64,000 nucleotides of DNA from Nocardiopsis quinghaiensis (GCF_008638365.1 NZ_VWVU01000003.1:186001-250000), one strand, 5' to 3'; positions 36,773-46,244 are shown, counted from the stretch's first letter. Numbers and translations: made by a program. The notes: a model not told the origin generated them from the sequence alone.

Positions 36773-37588
36773 CTAGTAGTCGCGCCAGGCGGGTGCGGCG
36801 TCCACTACGTAGTCCGCGAAGTCCTTGGGCTCACGTCCGGTCACACTCCGCACGTCCCCGCTGGGCACGCCGTCGCCCAGCTCGGTCAGCGCCGCGAACG
36901 CCGACGCGGCGCCCCTGGCCTCCTCCTCCGAGAGCCCGGCCGCGACCTGCTCGCGGACGAAGTCCTCGGGCTCGCCCCGGTAGGCCACCGGATACCCGGC
37001 CGCACGGCCGATCAGCTCGGCGGCCTCGCCGAAGGACAGCGCGCGCGGCCCCGTCACCTCGTACACCCGCCCCGCGTGCCCCTGCCCGGTCAGCGCCTCG
37101 GCCGCCACCGCGGCGATATCGCCGGCGTCCACGAAGGCCTGCCGTGCACCGCCCAGCGGCAGGGTGATCCGCCCGGCACGCACCGACTCGTTGAAGAACC
37201 CCTCGTCGAAGTTCTGGTCGAACCAGTCGCAGCGCAGCACGGTCCAGTCCGCTCCGCTCTCGAGCACCGTGCGCTCCGCCGCCAGCAGGCGCTCGTCGCC
37301 CATCTCCTCGACGGCCCGGCTCGACAGCAGCACCAGGCGCCGCACCCCCTGCTCCACCGCCAGCCGGACGAAGGCGGGGTCCACGGGCACGCCGTCGGGC
37401 GCCATCAGGTACACCGCGCCCGCGCCGTCGAGCGCGCCCTCCCAGGTGGCCGGATCCGACCAGTCGAACGGCACACGGCCGCGCCGCGAGGCGGCCCGTA
37501 CCGGATGCCCCCTCCGGTTCAGGAGTGCGGCCACCCGGCGTCCTGTGGTCCCGGTGGCTCCCAGGACGAGAACCGATTGTTCGCTCAT
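36773..37588 (-). CDS. NmrA/SDR-a-type NAD(P)-binding protein
   Basis: A 271-residue atypical short-chain dehydrogenase of the NmrA/YtfG type. The nucleotide motif is SVLVLGATGTTGRRVAALL with a basic patch RAASRRG that suggests NADP preference. The later VLRCDWFDQNFDE, DAGDIAAVAAEALTGQGHAGRVYEVTGP and LSFGEAAELI are typical. These proteins reduce quinones or act as redox sensors. The ATG at 37588 gives the standard N-terminus. It lies 61 bases downstream of the kinase gene and may be cotranscribed. Confidence 0.87.
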   Translation of the reverse strand: MSEQSVLVLGATGTTGRRVAALLNRRGHPVRAASRRGRVPFDWSDPATWEGALDGAGAVYLMAPDGVPVDPAFVRLAVEQGVRRLVLLSSRAVEEMGDERLLAAERTVLESGADWTVLRCDWFDQNFDEGFFNESVRAGRITLPLGGARQAFVDAGDIAAVAAEALTGQGHAGRVYEVTGPRALSFGEAAELIGRAAGYPVAYRGEPEDFVREQVAAGLSEEEARGAASAFAALTELGDGVPSGDVRSVTGREPKDFADYVVDAAPAWRDY

Positions 37589-37649
37589 GGTGCCACCCAA
37601 CCATCCGGCGTCGACATTCACGGCGACCCCGGGCGGCGGCTCCGCGCCC

Positions 37650-38306
37650 TCAGCCCTCCGTGAGGCTTCCCGGGCGCACCACGCGCGTGCAGGCGTCCCG
37701 GAAGCGCTTGACCAGTTCCCCGTTGGGGCGGTCGCTGAGCTCCACCCACCGGCGGGCGGCCTCGTCGGTCGACCCGCCCGACACCTGGCGCTGGTACAGC
37801 CTGCGCTCGCGCAGTTCGTCGTCGGCCTCCACGTACCACAGCTGCGCGAACAGCCCGCGCAACCGCACCCAGGGCTCCTCGTCGCCGGCCAGGTAGTTGC
37901 CCTCGGTCACCACCAGGCGCGTGTGCGGGGCGACCACGTGCCGCGCGGCGACGGGTTCGTGCAGTCGGCGGTCGTAGTCGGGCACGTAGACGGGGTGGTC
38001 GGTCTCGTCCAGCAGGCGGCGCACCAGCGCCACGTAACCGTGCGCGTCGAAGGTGTCCGGGGCGCCCTTGCGGTCGCGCCGCCCCAGCCGGTCGAGCTGG
38101 GCGTTGGACAGGTGGAAGCCGTCCATGGGCAGGTACCCGGCCGCGCCCGGGCCCAGTTCCCGCTCGACTCCGGCCACCAGGTGGCGGGCGAGCGTGGACT
38201 TTCCGGCCCCGGGGGCCCCGGTCAGGCCCAGCACGGCGCGGTGGGCCCCACCGGTGGCGGCCTCCCGGGCCAGTGCGACGGCGTCGGAGACAAGCGGTTC
38301 GGACAT
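37650..38306 (-). CDS. P-loop small-molecule kinase (uridine kinase/PRK-like)
   Basis: A 218-residue kinase with Walker A GLTGAPGAGKSTLARHL and the family block YLPMDGFHLSNAQLDRLGRRDRKGAPDTFD, typical of the phosphoribulokinase/uridine kinase-like nucleoside kinase group that includes bacterial FrcK and YggC. VTEGNYLAGDEEPW contributes the acidic substrate loop and RRLYQRQVSGG the lid. The substrate could be a sugar, nucleoside or pantothenate-like compound. The ATG at 38306 is preferred because the N-terminal extension to 38453 is unlike the family. Confidence 0.87.
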   Translation of the reverse strand: MSEPLVSDAVALAREAATGGAHRAVLGLTGAPGAGKSTLARHLVAGVERELGPGAAGYLPMDGFHLSNAQLDRLGRRDRKGAPDTFDAHGYVALVRRLLDETDHPVYVPDYDRRLHEPVAARHVVAPHTRLVVTEGNYLAGDEEPWVRLRGLFAQLWYVEADDELRERRLYQRQVSGGSTDEAARRWVELSDRPNGELVKRFRDACTRVVRPGSLTEG

Positions 38307-38457
38307 GGGGCCGAGCCTACGCGCCCGGGTCGGGGCCGGGCCTGGTGCTGCCGGGGCCTTCGGGCACCGCCGTACCCGGGTCCGGCGTTCGACCGGCACC
38401 GCGCGAACGTCCCCCGGCGGTGGCACGCGCACACCGCCGGGGGACGCCCACACGTTC

Positions 38458-38994
38458 CTAGGGAGCGTGGCCCACGTGGGCCAGCGCCTGGCGCAGCAGC
38501 GTGTCCTCGCCGCCCGTCATCTCCTCACGCATCTGCGGGCTCACCGCCTCCTCCGGTGTGAGCCACACGAGGTCCAGGGCGTCCTGGCGCGGCTGGCAGT
38601 CGCCCGAGACCGGGACGACGTAGGCCATCGCGACCGCGTGCTGGCGCGTGTCGTGGAAGGAGGTGACCCCCGGTGTGGGGAAGTACTCGGCGATCGTGAA
38701 CGGCTGTGGGGAGGCGGGGACGTGCGGCAGGGCCACCGGCCCCAGGTCCTTCTCCAGGTGCCGCAGCAGGGCGTCGCGTACCCGCTCGTGGTAGAGCACC
38801 CGGCCCGAGACCACCGACCGGTGGAAACTGCCTTCGGGGGTGGCCCGCATGAGCAGGCCGACGTGGGTCACCTGGCCCACCTCGTCCACCCGTACGGGTA
38901 CGGCCTGGACGTAGAGGATGGGCATGCGGCCGCGGATGTTCTCCAGTTCCTCGGGGGAGAACCAACCGGGCTGGGTGTCGGCGGTATCGGTCAT
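38458..38994 (-). CDS. Nudix-fold protein, DUF4916 type
   Basis: A 178-residue protein resembling actinobacterial DUF4916, a Nudix-related family. The core PILYVQAVPVRVDEVGQVTHVGLLMRATPEGSFHRSVVSGRVLYHE is followed by a degenerate Nudix box: G-x5-E-x7-R is kept in GRVLYHERVRDALLR, but the next REUxEExGU positions read RHLEKDLG, so two metal-binding Glu residues are His and Lys/Asp. Pyrophosphohydrolase activity is therefore doubtful. The ATG at 38994 gives the usual start MTDTADTQPGWFSPEEL. Confidence 0.8.
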   Translation of the reverse strand: MTDTADTQPGWFSPEELENIRGRMPILYVQAVPVRVDEVGQVTHVGLLMRATPEGSFHRSVVSGRVLYHERVRDALLRHLEKDLGPVALPHVPASPQPFTIAEYFPTPGVTSFHDTRQHAVAMAYVVPVSGDCQPRQDALDLVWLTPEEAVSPQMREEMTGGEDTLLRQALAHVGHAP

Positions 38995-39124
38995 CGGGTA
39001 CGCGGCGGGCGTCCCGGCCGTCGGCCGGGCGAGGCCGCCGCTCCCTCCCTTCTCTAGCTGTCCTGGAGATCGGCCCGCGGGACCGGGCCCGCGGGGCGCG
39101 GACACGGAGTGCCGCCTGTGCCGC

Positions 39125-39166
39125 TTCCTACCGCACACGTGCTCGTTCCTACCGCACACGTGCTCG
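39125..39166. repeat. Perfect tandem repeat, two 21-base units, in a 406-base intergenic region
   Basis: Two identical 21-base units (39125-39145 and 39146-39166), each TTCCTACCGCACACG followed by TGCTCG, lie directly head to tail. Each contains CACGTG. They sit in the 38995-39400 intergenic region, about 130-170 bases upstream of the DUF4916 start and 235 upstream of the STAS gene. Either gene could be controlled through them. I see no other feature in that region beyond the likely promoters. Confidence 0.7.
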
Positions 39167-39400
39167 TAAAGCACGACGAGGGGACGGCTCCGGGAGTGTC
39201 CGAGAACAGGGTGTGAGGGGCCGGGGCGCGGGGCGGCCCGCCAGCCGCGGGGGAGGTGACACGGGACTGTCCTCACGGCCACATCGGCGAGATTTCGCCG
39301 GTTTTTCTCACGGAAAGCCTCCCATGGCCTCTCTGGAGAGGTTACGATCTCGTACGCGGTTGCGTAGTGAAAAGATTACGTTCGGTGAGAGGTGGCTCGA

Positions 39401-39811
39401 GTGGCGAAGGATGCCCGGTTCTCGGCCCAGGAGCGCTTCCCCTGTACGGGTGTGACGGTGGTCCCCGTTCACGGTGAGATCGACCTCGCCACCGCTGACC
39501 GTATGCGTGACCGGCTGCTCCAGGCCGCGCACGACTCGCGGTGCGACTGCCTGGTGGTGGACATGTCCGGGCTCGACTTCTTCGACGCCAGCGGGGTCGG
39601 CGCCCTCGTGTCGGTCTACAGGAGCCTCACCCGGGAGGGGCGGCACGTGGTCCTCGCCGAGCCCGCGCCCATCGCCGCGCGCGTGCTCGAAGCACTCCGT
39701 ATGGAGCGCGTGTTCGAGACCTACCCCATCCTGGAGATGGCGCTCACGCACACCAGCGGCCTGCGGGTCGACGGAGACCCCATCCGCAACACGGTTCCCG
39801 AACGGCCCTAG
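39401..39811 (+). CDS. STAS-domain anti-sigma factor antagonist
   Basis: A 136-residue protein with a single STAS domain (about 12-110). The phosphorylatable Ser lies in DMSGLDFFDASGVGALV (DASG), the signature of SpoIIAA/RsbV proteins that bind anti-sigma kinases and free a sigma factor. Of two GTG codons, 39401 is chosen because GAGAGG lies 9 bases upstream; the one at 39392 abuts that site. No anti-sigma kinase or sigma gene is adjacent, as is common for the many solitary STAS proteins of actinomycetes. Confidence 0.9.
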   Translation: MAKDARFSAQERFPCTGVTVVPVHGEIDLATADRMRDRLLQAAHDSRCDCLVVDMSGLDFFDASGVGALVSVYRSLTREGRHVVLAEPAPIAARVLEALRMERVFETYPILEMALTHTSGLRVDGDPIRNTVPERP

Positions 39812-39872
39812 CGGCCCCGTGCCCGCCCCGGGGCGAGCGCCAGGGCCACCAGGGCCGCGAGTGGTTCCACGC

Positions 39873-41660
39873 TCAGTCGTGGGACGGTTCGTCGCTCCCA
39901 CGCCCGTCCCCGCGCACGAGGAAGGGTTCCAGCAGTTCCGGGACCGCCTCGCCGGCCCAGGCCAGCCCCTGGCCCAGGCCCACGTCCCTGGCCGCGTACA
40001 CACCCTGCCCCGCGGCCGTCGTGGCCGCCACGTCCGCCAGGCCGAGCCTGCGCTGGAACGGTGACCGGGTGATCCGCCAGCCGATCACCGCCGACCGCTC
40101 CAGCGTCACGGTGTCGCGTATCGCCATCCCCTGGCGCACGACGAGGTGGCGCGGGTGCAGCCCGTGGCCCAGGCCCCGGTAGGATCCCACCGCGTACCAG
40201 AACGCCACCGCCGCGATCAGCACCGCCAGCACCGCCCACCCCCAGCTCGGGGCGGCCTCCACCGTGCTCGTGGCCAGCGGCACGGGGATGATCTCCCGCT
40301 CCGCCTCGTGCACCACCTCCCACCAGGCCGCGCTGACCAGCGTCTGCAGCCAGGCCAGCGCACCGGCGAGCACCGCGCCCAGCACGGTGACGACGGTGGC
40401 CCGGGTGAAGCGGCGGCGCAGCGCCTCCCGGGGGTGCACGGCCAGCGGGCCGTCCAGGGGCGAGTCCGGGGTACGCATCAGGCCGGCGGCCAGCTCGCGT
40501 GCCCGCCTCCGCGGCATGGCCGGGGACAGGCGGCTCTTGGCGCTGGTCTTCTTGTCGTCCGCGGCGGCCAGGCCGGTCGCCACCGCGCGCACGTCCGCCC
40601 CGCCCACGGAGCGCAGCACGAACGGCTCGTGCAGGGTGACGCCGTTGAGGCGGCGTCCCTCCACCGACAGCGACACGCTGGTCAGCAGGCCCCTGCGCAG
40701 CCGCACGGTGCCGTCGGCCTCCCTGGTGAGTCGGTAGTCCCACCAGGTCTCCACCGCCACGGCGGTCAGGACGATCACGCCGGAGACCAGCAGCCCCAGC
40801 AGTGCCAGGGGTACCACGAGCAGGAACCGCCCCATCACGAACGAGGACATCTCCGCGATGCTGGGCAGGTCGGCCTGGTCGGAGAGCCAGTCCCATCCCA
40901 CCCCGCCGGTCTGGGCGTTGAGCCCCAACAGGCCGGTGATGGCGCCCAGGCCCACGCCCAGGGTGGCGGTGGTCGCGGGGGCGTAGGCGAACCAGCGGCG
41001 GTCGAGCCTGGCCAACTCGGTCTCGGCCTCCTCGCCCGCGTCGGGGTCCCCGTCGGCGGAGTCCCCGGCAACCCCGGCGGTCCCGGCCGTGCCCCGGTAC
41101 AGCAGGTCGCGGCGCAGCCACTCGCCCTGCTCGGCGGTGACGTAGAGCAGTTGGAGCTGCTCGGAACCGGCCCCCACCTTCTCGCCGGTGCCGACCGTGA
41201 CCGAGCACAGGCCGAAGACCCGCACGTAGACGGGCGCCGCCACGTCCACGCTGCGCACGCGCTCGCGCGGGATGGACCGGTAGGCCTTGGCGATGATGCC
41301 CGAACGCATCTCCATGCGCTCGGCGGTGACGCGGTAGCGGACCGCGCGCAGACGCAGCATGTCGAGATAGGTCATGAACGCCAGGAACGCCAGAGCGCCC
41401 GGGACCGGGGCCAGGGCCCACAGGGGTTGTCCCGCGGAGACGAGGACGACGGTGCCCACGACCGCGGAGGGAACGAGGAAGACGCCCGCGACGATCGCGC
41501 TGGCCCACACGCTGAGCGGGTGCAGCCGCTGCCAGTCAGCGGTGGAGGGGGCGGCGCCCCCTTCCCCGGAGGCGGCTCCCTCCCGCTCGCCTCGCGCGTC
41601 GGAGGGCACGGTCGGGAGGTCCTCCTCGGCCGCGGGGCGGTGTTCGTCCGGAGAACTCAT
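39873..41660 (-). CDS. PH-domain membrane protein (YdbT-like)
   Basis: A 595-residue membrane protein with repeated bacterial PH-like (bPH_2) domains: the first around [37 protein letters not shown], a second after [36 protein letters not shown], and a third near [29 protein letters not shown]. Helix pairs precede each domain. This matches YdbT of Bacillus subtilis, which works with YdbS in resistance to certain antimicrobial peptides; function here is inferred from that pairing. The ATG at 41660 overlaps the stop of the YdbS-like gene (ATGA). Confidence 0.88.
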   Translation of the reverse strand: MSSPDEHRPAAEEDLPTVPSDARGEREGAASGEGGAAPSTADWQRLHPLSVWASAIVAGVFLVPSAVVGTVVLVSAGQPLWALAPVPGALAFLAFMTYLDMLRLRAVRYRVTAERMEMRSGIIAKAYRSIPRERVRSVDVAAPVYVRVFGLCSVTVGTGEKVGAGSEQLQLLYVTAEQGEWLRRDLLYRGTAGTAGVAGDSADGDPDAGEEAETELARLDRRWFAYAPATTATLGVGLGAITGLLGLNAQTGGVGWDWLSDQADLPSIAEMSSFVMGRFLLVVPLALLGLLVSGVIVLTAVAVETWWDYRLTREADGTVRLRRGLLTSVSLSVEGRRLNGVTLHEPFVLRSVGGADVRAVATGLAAADDKKTSAKSRLSPAMPRRRARELAAGLMRTPDSPLDGPLAVHPREALRRRFTRATVVTVLGAVLAGALAWLQTLVSAAWWEVVHEAEREIIPVPLATSTVEAAPSWGWAVLAVLIAAVAFWYAVGSYRGLGHGLHPRHLVVRQGMAIRDTVTLERSAVIGWRITRSPFQRRLGLADVAATTAAGQGVYAARDVGLGQGLAWAGEAVPELLEPFLVRGDGRGSDEPSHD

Positions 41661-42154
41661 GTCGCGTCTCCCGGGGTCGCCTGCGTGGTGTCGGTGAGCT
41701 GGTCGGCCACCCGCGTGGCCAGCGCGTGGTCGAGCCCGGCGATCTCGATCGGACCGGCCGCAGAAGCGGTGGTCACGGTCACGTTGGAGAGCCCGAACGC
41801 CCGCTGGAGCGGGCCGCGCGCGGTGTCCACGGTCTGGACGCGCGACATCGGGGCCACGCGCCACTCCTGCCAGAGCCATCCACTGGAGGTGTAGACGGCG
41901 GTGTCGGTGACCTCCCAGCGGTGGACCCGGTAACGCCACTGCGGCATGACCACGGTGATCAGCAGCCCGAGCCCGCCGACCACGGCCGCGGCGAGCAGGA
42001 GCCAGAAGCGCGGCGGTTCCCAGATGACCGCGGGCACCACGGGGATCACGGTGAGGACGACGGCCACGGTCAGCGACCGGGTCGTCCACCACCACACGGC
42101 GCGTTTGTCCACGCGGTGCCGGGGCGGGCGCAGTCGGGGGGTGTCGGCGCTCAT
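41657..42154 (-). CDS. PH-domain membrane protein (YdbS-like)
   Basis: A 165-residue protein with two N-terminal helices ([19 protein letters not shown] and [20 protein letters not shown]) and one bPH_2 domain: [55 protein letters not shown]. The segment RVQTVDTxxGPLQRxFGL is the family hallmark. It is the first gene of a coupled pair with the YdbT-like gene. The pair diverges from the SPFH gene, sharing about 100 bases of promoter DNA. Confidence 0.9.
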   Translation of the reverse strand: MSADTPRLRPPRHRVDKRAVWWWTTRSLTVAVVLTVIPVVPAVIWEPPRFWLLLAAAVVGGLGLLITVVMPQWRYRVHRWEVTDTAVYTSSGWLWQEWRVAPMSRVQTVDTARGPLQRAFGLSNVTVTTASAAGPIEIAGLDHALATRVADQLTDTTQATPGDAT

Positions 42155-42203
42155 CGCGTCTCCTTCTCGGTGGGGGCCCTGGCGGGCCTCACGTCTATTA
42201 AAA

Positions 42204-42213
42204 GTGATATCAC
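42204..42213. promoter_or_regulatory. GTGATATCAC palindrome upstream of the SPFH gene
   Basis: A perfect 10-bp palindrome in a short A+T-rich patch (ATTAAAAGTGATATCACAATG), 44 bases before the SPFH start and 50 bases before the divergent YdbS-like gene. The sharp composition change and symmetry suggest an operator, plausibly for the ribbon-helix-helix protein encoded just downstream of the SPFH gene. Confidence 0.55.
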
Positions 42214-42256
42214 AATGCTATTGTCCAGTCATCACCACGAAGAGAACGGAAACGAG

Positions 42257-43159
42257 ATGACCGCTACCGGCCCGGCCCATGCGCCCCAGTACCGAGAACA
42301 CCCCGCGACCAGCGTCGACGGCATGCTGATGGCCGTGGTCGGCATCCTGCTCTTCCTCGTCGGCGTCGGCGTCGCCCTGTCCCCCCTCATCGGACTGCCG
42401 GTGCCCCTCGTGCCCGTCGGGGTGCTCCTCGCCGCGGTCGGGTTCCTGCTCTTCGTCGGCCTGGAGATGATCGCGCCCAACGAGGCCAAGGTCGTCCAGC
42501 TCTTCGGCCGCTACGTGGGCAGCGTACGCACCGACGGGCTGCGCTGGGTCAACCCCCTCACCGTGCGCAAGGGCGTCTCCACCCGCATCCGCAACCACGA
42601 GACCTCGGTCATGAAGGTCAACGACGCCTCCGGCAGCCCCGTCGAGATCGCCGCCGTCATCGTCTGGCAGGTCGACGACACCGCCCGGGCCTCCTTCGAG
42701 GTGGACGACTTCGTCGAGTTCGTCTCCATCCAGACCGAGGCCGCCGTGCGCCACATCGCGGGCAACTACCCCTACGACTCCTATGACGCCGACACCAGCC
42801 GGTCCCTGCGCGGCAGCGCCGACCTGATCACCGAGCAACTGTCCCAGGAGGTCGGTGAGCGGGTCGAGGCCGCGGGGGTGCGGATCGTGGAGTCGCGTTT
42901 CACCCATCTGGCCTACGCCTCGGAGGTCGCCCAGGCCATGCTCCAGAGACAGCAGGCCAGCGCGCTGATCGCCGCCCGCCAGGAGATCGTCGAGGGAGCC
43001 GTCGGGATGGTCGACCGCGCGCTCGCCCGCCTGTCGGAGGAGGAGGTGGTGGAGCTGGACGAGGAGCGCAAGGCCGCCATGGTCAGTAACCTGCTGGTGG
43101 TGCTGTGTTCCGACCGCCCCGCCAGCCCCGTCGTCAACGCAGGGACCCTGTACCAGTAA
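42257..43159 (+). CDS. SPFH/band 7 (stomatin-like) membrane protein
   Basis: A 300-residue SPFH-domain protein. Residues about 25-75 hold two hydrophobic stretches ([25 protein letters not shown] and [17 protein letters not shown]), followed by the SPFH domain starting at [25 protein letters not shown] and ending near [24 protein letters not shown]. Such proteins form membrane scaffolds that organise proteases or lipid domains. No NfeD partner is present. The ATG at 42257 follows the sequence GGAAACGAG; the ATG at 42215 is too close to the palindrome. The small ribbon-helix-helix gene starts 16 bases downstream, forming a two-gene cassette. Confidence 0.9.
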   Translation: MTATGPAHAPQYREHPATSVDGMLMAVVGILLFLVGVGVALSPLIGLPVPLVPVGVLLAAVGFLLFVGLEMIAPNEAKVVQLFGRYVGSVRTDGLRWVNPLTVRKGVSTRIRNHETSVMKVNDASGSPVEIAAVIVWQVDDTARASFEVDDFVEFVSIQTEAAVRHIAGNYPYDSYDADTSRSLRGSADLITEQLSQEVGERVEAAGVRIVESRFTHLAYASEVAQAMLQRQQASALIAARQEIVEGAVGMVDRALARLSEEEVVELDEERKAAMVSNLLVVLCSDRPASPVVNAGTLYQ

Positions 43160-43175
43160 TCCGCGTGAGGTGGCC

Positions 43176-43415
43176 GTGCCCGAGCGCAAGAAGGTGCTGC
43201 TGCGGCTCGACCCCGCCGTCCACGACGCGATCGCGCGGTGGGCCGGGCAGGAGTTGCGCAGCACCAACGCACAGATCGAGTTCCTCCTGCGCCGCGCGCT
43301 GGACGAGGCGGGACGGATGCCGAAGGAGGCCGGGGCCATCCCCCGTCGGGGCCGGCCGCGCGGGCCCGGACCGGACGAGGGGACGGGCCAGGGGGACGAC
43401 ACCTCACCGGAGTGA
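43176..43415 (+). CDS. Small ribbon-helix-helix (Arc/CopG-like) protein
   Basis: A 79-residue protein. Residues about 4-45, [42 protein letters not shown], form an Arc/CopG-type ribbon-helix-helix: a basic beta strand, then two helices with the turn RSTN. The tail is Gly/Pro rich. It probably binds DNA as a dimer. GAGG 5 bases before the GTG at 43176 sets the start. It is cotranscribed with the SPFH gene and may autoregulate the operon; an antitoxin role is less likely because the partner is a membrane scaffold rather than a toxin. Confidence 0.85.
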   Translation: MPERKKVLLRLDPAVHDAIARWAGQELRSTNAQIEFLLRRALDEAGRMPKEAGAIPRRGRPRGPGPDEGTGQGDDTSPE

Positions 43416-43420
43416 GGGAT

Positions 43421-43466
43421 CGGGCCGTGGGGACGGGCCCCGAGGGGCACCCGGCCCCACGGCCCG
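43421..43466. terminator. Stem-loop terminator after the SPFH-RHH operon
   Basis: A perfect 12-bp stem, CGGGCCGTGGGG (43421-43432) with CCCCACGGCCCG (43455-43466), starts 5 bases after the RHH stop and lies before the converging flavin dehydrogenase, so it can serve both strands. The 22-base loop can itself fold. Confidence 0.72.
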
Positions 43467-43481
43467 GTGGACGCCCGCTGC

Positions 43482-45146
43482 CTAGCCCAGGGCGGCCGCC
43501 GCGGCCCGACCGGCGGTGCGGCCGGAGAACAGGCACCCGCCCAGGAAGGTGCCCTCCAACGCCCGGTAGCCGTGAATCCCGCCGCCGCCGAACCCGGCGA
43601 CCTCGCCCGCGGCGTACACCCCCGGAAGCGGGGTGCCGTCCTCGCGCAGCACCCGTGCGTCCAGGTCGGTGTGCAGCCCGCCCAGGGTCTTGCGGGTGAG
43701 GACGTGCAGGCGCACCGCGATCAGCGGGCCCGCCTTGGGATCCAGGATCTGGTGCGGGCTCGCCACCCGCGCCAGGCGGTCGCCCCGGTAGTTGCGCGCA
43801 CCGCGGATGGCCGTCACCTGCAGGTCCTTGGTGAAGGTGTTGACCATCTCCCGGTCACGGGCCACCACCTCGCGGGTGACGGTGTCGGCGTCCAGCACCC
43901 CGTCACCCGCGATCTTCCGCATCTTCCCGATCAGCTCGGGCAGCCTGTCGGCGACCGCGAAGTCCGCGCCGTTGCTCTTGAAGGCCTCCACCGGACCCGG
44001 CGCGCCGGGAAGCACCCGTTTGAGGACGAGGCCGATGTCCTTGCCGGTCAGATCGGGGTTCTGCTCCGATCCCGACAGCGCGAACTCCTTCTCGATGATC
44101 TTCTGCGAGAGCACGAACCACGTGTACTCGTGGCCGCTTCCCATGATGTGCTCCAGCGTGCCCAGGGTGTCGAAGCCGGGGAAGTAGGGCGGGGGAAGCC
44201 TCTTGCCGGTCGCGTCCAGCCACAGCGACGACGGACCCGGCAGGATGCGGATGCCGTGCCGTGCCCAGACCGGGTCCCAGTTCCGGATGCCCTCGGTGTA
44301 GTGCCACATGCGGTCGGGATTGATGACCTGTCCGCCCGCCTCCTCCGTGATGGCGAGCATGCGTCCGTCCACGTGCTCGGGCACGCCCGAGAGCATGTGC
44401 TCGGGCGGGGTGCCCAGACGCTCGGGCCAGTTGCGGCGCACCAGGTCGTGGTTGGCGCCGATCCCGCCCGAGGTGACGATGACCGCCTGCGCGGACACCT
44501 CGAAGTCGTCGACCACCTCGCGGCTGCTGGCCCGCCCCTGCTCGGTGTCGCTGGGGGCCAGGACGGAGCCGCGCACGCCGGTGACCGTTCCGTCGGTGAC
44601 CACCAGTCCGTCCACCCGGTGGCGGAAGCGCGTCGAGACCAGCCCGCGCTCGGCCGCCGCGCGCACCCGCCGCTCGAAGGGCGCGACCACGCCGGGGCCG
44701 GTGCCCCAGGTGATGTGGAAGCGGGGCACGGAGTTGCCGTGCCCGTCGGCCAGGTAGCCGCCGCGCTCGGCCCAGCCCACGATAGGGAAGAACCGCAGGC
44801 CCTGCTGGTGCAGCCAGAAGCGCTTCTCACCGGCGGCGAAGTCCACGTAGGCCTCGGCCCACCGGCGGGGCCACGCGTCCTCCGGGCGGTCGAACCCGGC
44901 GGTGCCCATCCAGTCCTGCAGGGCCAGTTCGGCCGAGTCCCTGACGCCCATGCGGCGCTGCTCGGGGGAGTCCACGAGGAACAGCCCGCCGAAGGACCAG
45001 AACGCCTGGCCGCCCAGGGACTGCTCGGGTTCCTGGTCGAGCAGGATCACCCGCTTGCCCGCGTCGGCCAGTTCGGCGGCCGCGGCCAGGCCCGCCAGTC
45101 CGGCACCGACGACGATCGCGTCGGCGTGGTCGTCTCCGCTGTCCAT
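43482..45146 (-). CDS. FAD-binding dehydrogenase (KstD/fumarate reductase-like)
   Basis: A 554-residue flavoprotein with an N-terminal dinucleotide motif [30 protein letters not shown] and the C-terminal FAD closure [41 protein letters not shown]. It belongs to the FAD-binding dehydrogenase group related to 3-ketosteroid delta-1-dehydrogenases and fumarate reductases. The middle region is the capping domain with WGTGPGVV and [12 protein letters not shown]. The substrate is unknown. The start ATG is the first with a standard N-terminus. A perfect dyad 112-130 bases upstream is a likely operator. Confidence 0.88.
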   Translation of the reverse strand: MDSGDDHADAIVVGAGLAGLAAAAELADAGKRVILLDQEPEQSLGGQAFWSFGGLFLVDSPEQRRMGVRDSAELALQDWMGTAGFDRPEDAWPRRWAEAYVDFAAGEKRFWLHQQGLRFFPIVGWAERGGYLADGHGNSVPRFHITWGTGPGVVAPFERRVRAAAERGLVSTRFRHRVDGLVVTDGTVTGVRGSVLAPSDTEQGRASSREVVDDFEVSAQAVIVTSGGIGANHDLVRRNWPERLGTPPEHMLSGVPEHVDGRMLAITEEAGGQVINPDRMWHYTEGIRNWDPVWARHGIRILPGPSSLWLDATGKRLPPPYFPGFDTLGTLEHIMGSGHEYTWFVLSQKIIEKEFALSGSEQNPDLTGKDIGLVLKRVLPGAPGPVEAFKSNGADFAVADRLPELIGKMRKIAGDGVLDADTVTREVVARDREMVNTFTKDLQVTAIRGARNYRGDRLARVASPHQILDPKAGPLIAVRLHVLTRKTLGGLHTDLDARVLREDGTPLPGVYAAGEVAGFGGGGIHGYRALEGTFLGGCLFSGRTAGRAAAAALG

Positions 45147-45257
45147 ACGGTTCTTCCCCTCAGGTCGGCCGTGCCCCGGGCACGGTGTGCGCGATGGTGA
45201 CGACTGTGCCCCCGCACGACCGGCTCGGCAAGGGGATGTGTGTCGTACGCCACATCA

Positions 45258-45276
45258 TTTGTCACCGGGTGACAAA
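45258..45276. promoter_or_regulatory. Perfect dyad TTTGTCACC-G-GGTGACAAA
   Basis: Nine-base arms TTTGTCACC (45258-45266) and GGTGACAAA (45268-45276) are perfectly complementary around one central base. It lies in the 226-base divergent region between the flavin dehydrogenase (minus strand, start 45146) and the membrane gene (plus strand, start 45373), in locally A+T-richer DNA. Symmetry and position indicate the operator of a dimeric repressor such as a TetR, MarR or GntR protein. No such gene is adjacent. Confidence 0.7.
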
Positions 45277-45372
45277 CAATCCGGGTTCGGACAGAATCAT
45301 CCGGCCCGCGCGCCGGAGTCCGTCCGGACCCGTTCACGCTGGTGACACCGTGTTGACCGAAGAGGACCCCTC

Positions 45373-46218
45373 GTGTACTTCCATCCCCCGACCTTCGACC
45401 CGGGCCCGGCCGCCCTCCTGATCGGGTTCGCCGCACTGCTGTTCCTGACGGCCCAGCCCCTGCTGACGCGGCCCCTGGCCCGCCGTATGGGCGAACCCGC
45501 CGAACCCGGCCGCCCCCCGCCCGTGACGCGCCTCCACCACCTGGGGGTCTGGCTGTCCCTCGTCGAGGTCTTCGCGGTCATGGCCTTCGTGGCTTCCGCC
45601 CGGGTCGTCACCCCGGCCGACATCGGCCTCGTCCCGCCCCGGCTGCACGAGTACGATCCCGACACGCCCTCCCTGCTGGCGGACGACCTCGTGTCCTGGA
45701 CCGGAACGGCCGTGACCCTGGTGTGGATCGCGCTGTTCGTGGCGATCCTGCTGGTGGAGAGGTACGGGGGCGGTGCCGGGCCGGCCCGGACGCACGCGGA
45801 GCAGCCCGGGCTCTCCGAGTGGACCGACACCGACTGGCGCTAGGCGCTCTGGTCCTTCCCCCTGGGCGGCCTGTGCACCACGGTCGTGCTCTTCGTGGTC
45901 GTCTACCCGCTGGTCACGGTGTTCGTCGGCCCGATGGCCGCGGCCGCCGCCATCGCGCTGATCATGGGAGGACAGCAGTGGGGGAGCGGCTTCCAGCAGA
46001 TGTTCACCATGGCCGTGTACGGGCTGCTGATGGCGCTGACCCACGCCTTCCTGACCTCCGGCTCCCTGTTCGTGCCCGTGGCCGCCTGGTGCGCGTTCGC
46101 CTACCTCTACGGCCGGGCGCTGCGCCGGCACCGGCTCCGACTGTCCCAGGCGGCGGCGCCGCTGGAGGTCACCATGCTCGACGCCGAGGGCACCCCCGTC
46201 CCACGGCCGGGGCGCTGA
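45373..46218 (+). pseudogene. Membrane-protein gene interrupted by one in-frame TAG
   Basis: A GTG start with AGAGGA 6 bases upstream opens a frame that runs 156 codons to TAG at 45841-45843 and continues in the same frame, without other stops, for 125 more codons to TGA at 46216-46218. Both halves look like one protein: the first has helices near GPAALLIGFAALLFLTAQPLL, VWLSLVEVFAVMAFVASA and TAVTLVWIALFVAILLV; the second begins LWSFPLGGLCTTVVLFVVVYPLVTVFV and has two more helices. The break falls right after a soluble WTDTDWR loop. I do not recognise the family. Nonsense mutation, readthrough or a two-gene split are possible. Confidence 0.6.
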
Positions 46219-46244
46219 GCCCGTCCGGGCCGCCCGCGTGAGAC

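Noticed and set aside
39125-39166. CRISPR array
   Set aside because: Only two direct units without spacers and no cas genes; it is a simple tandem duplication.
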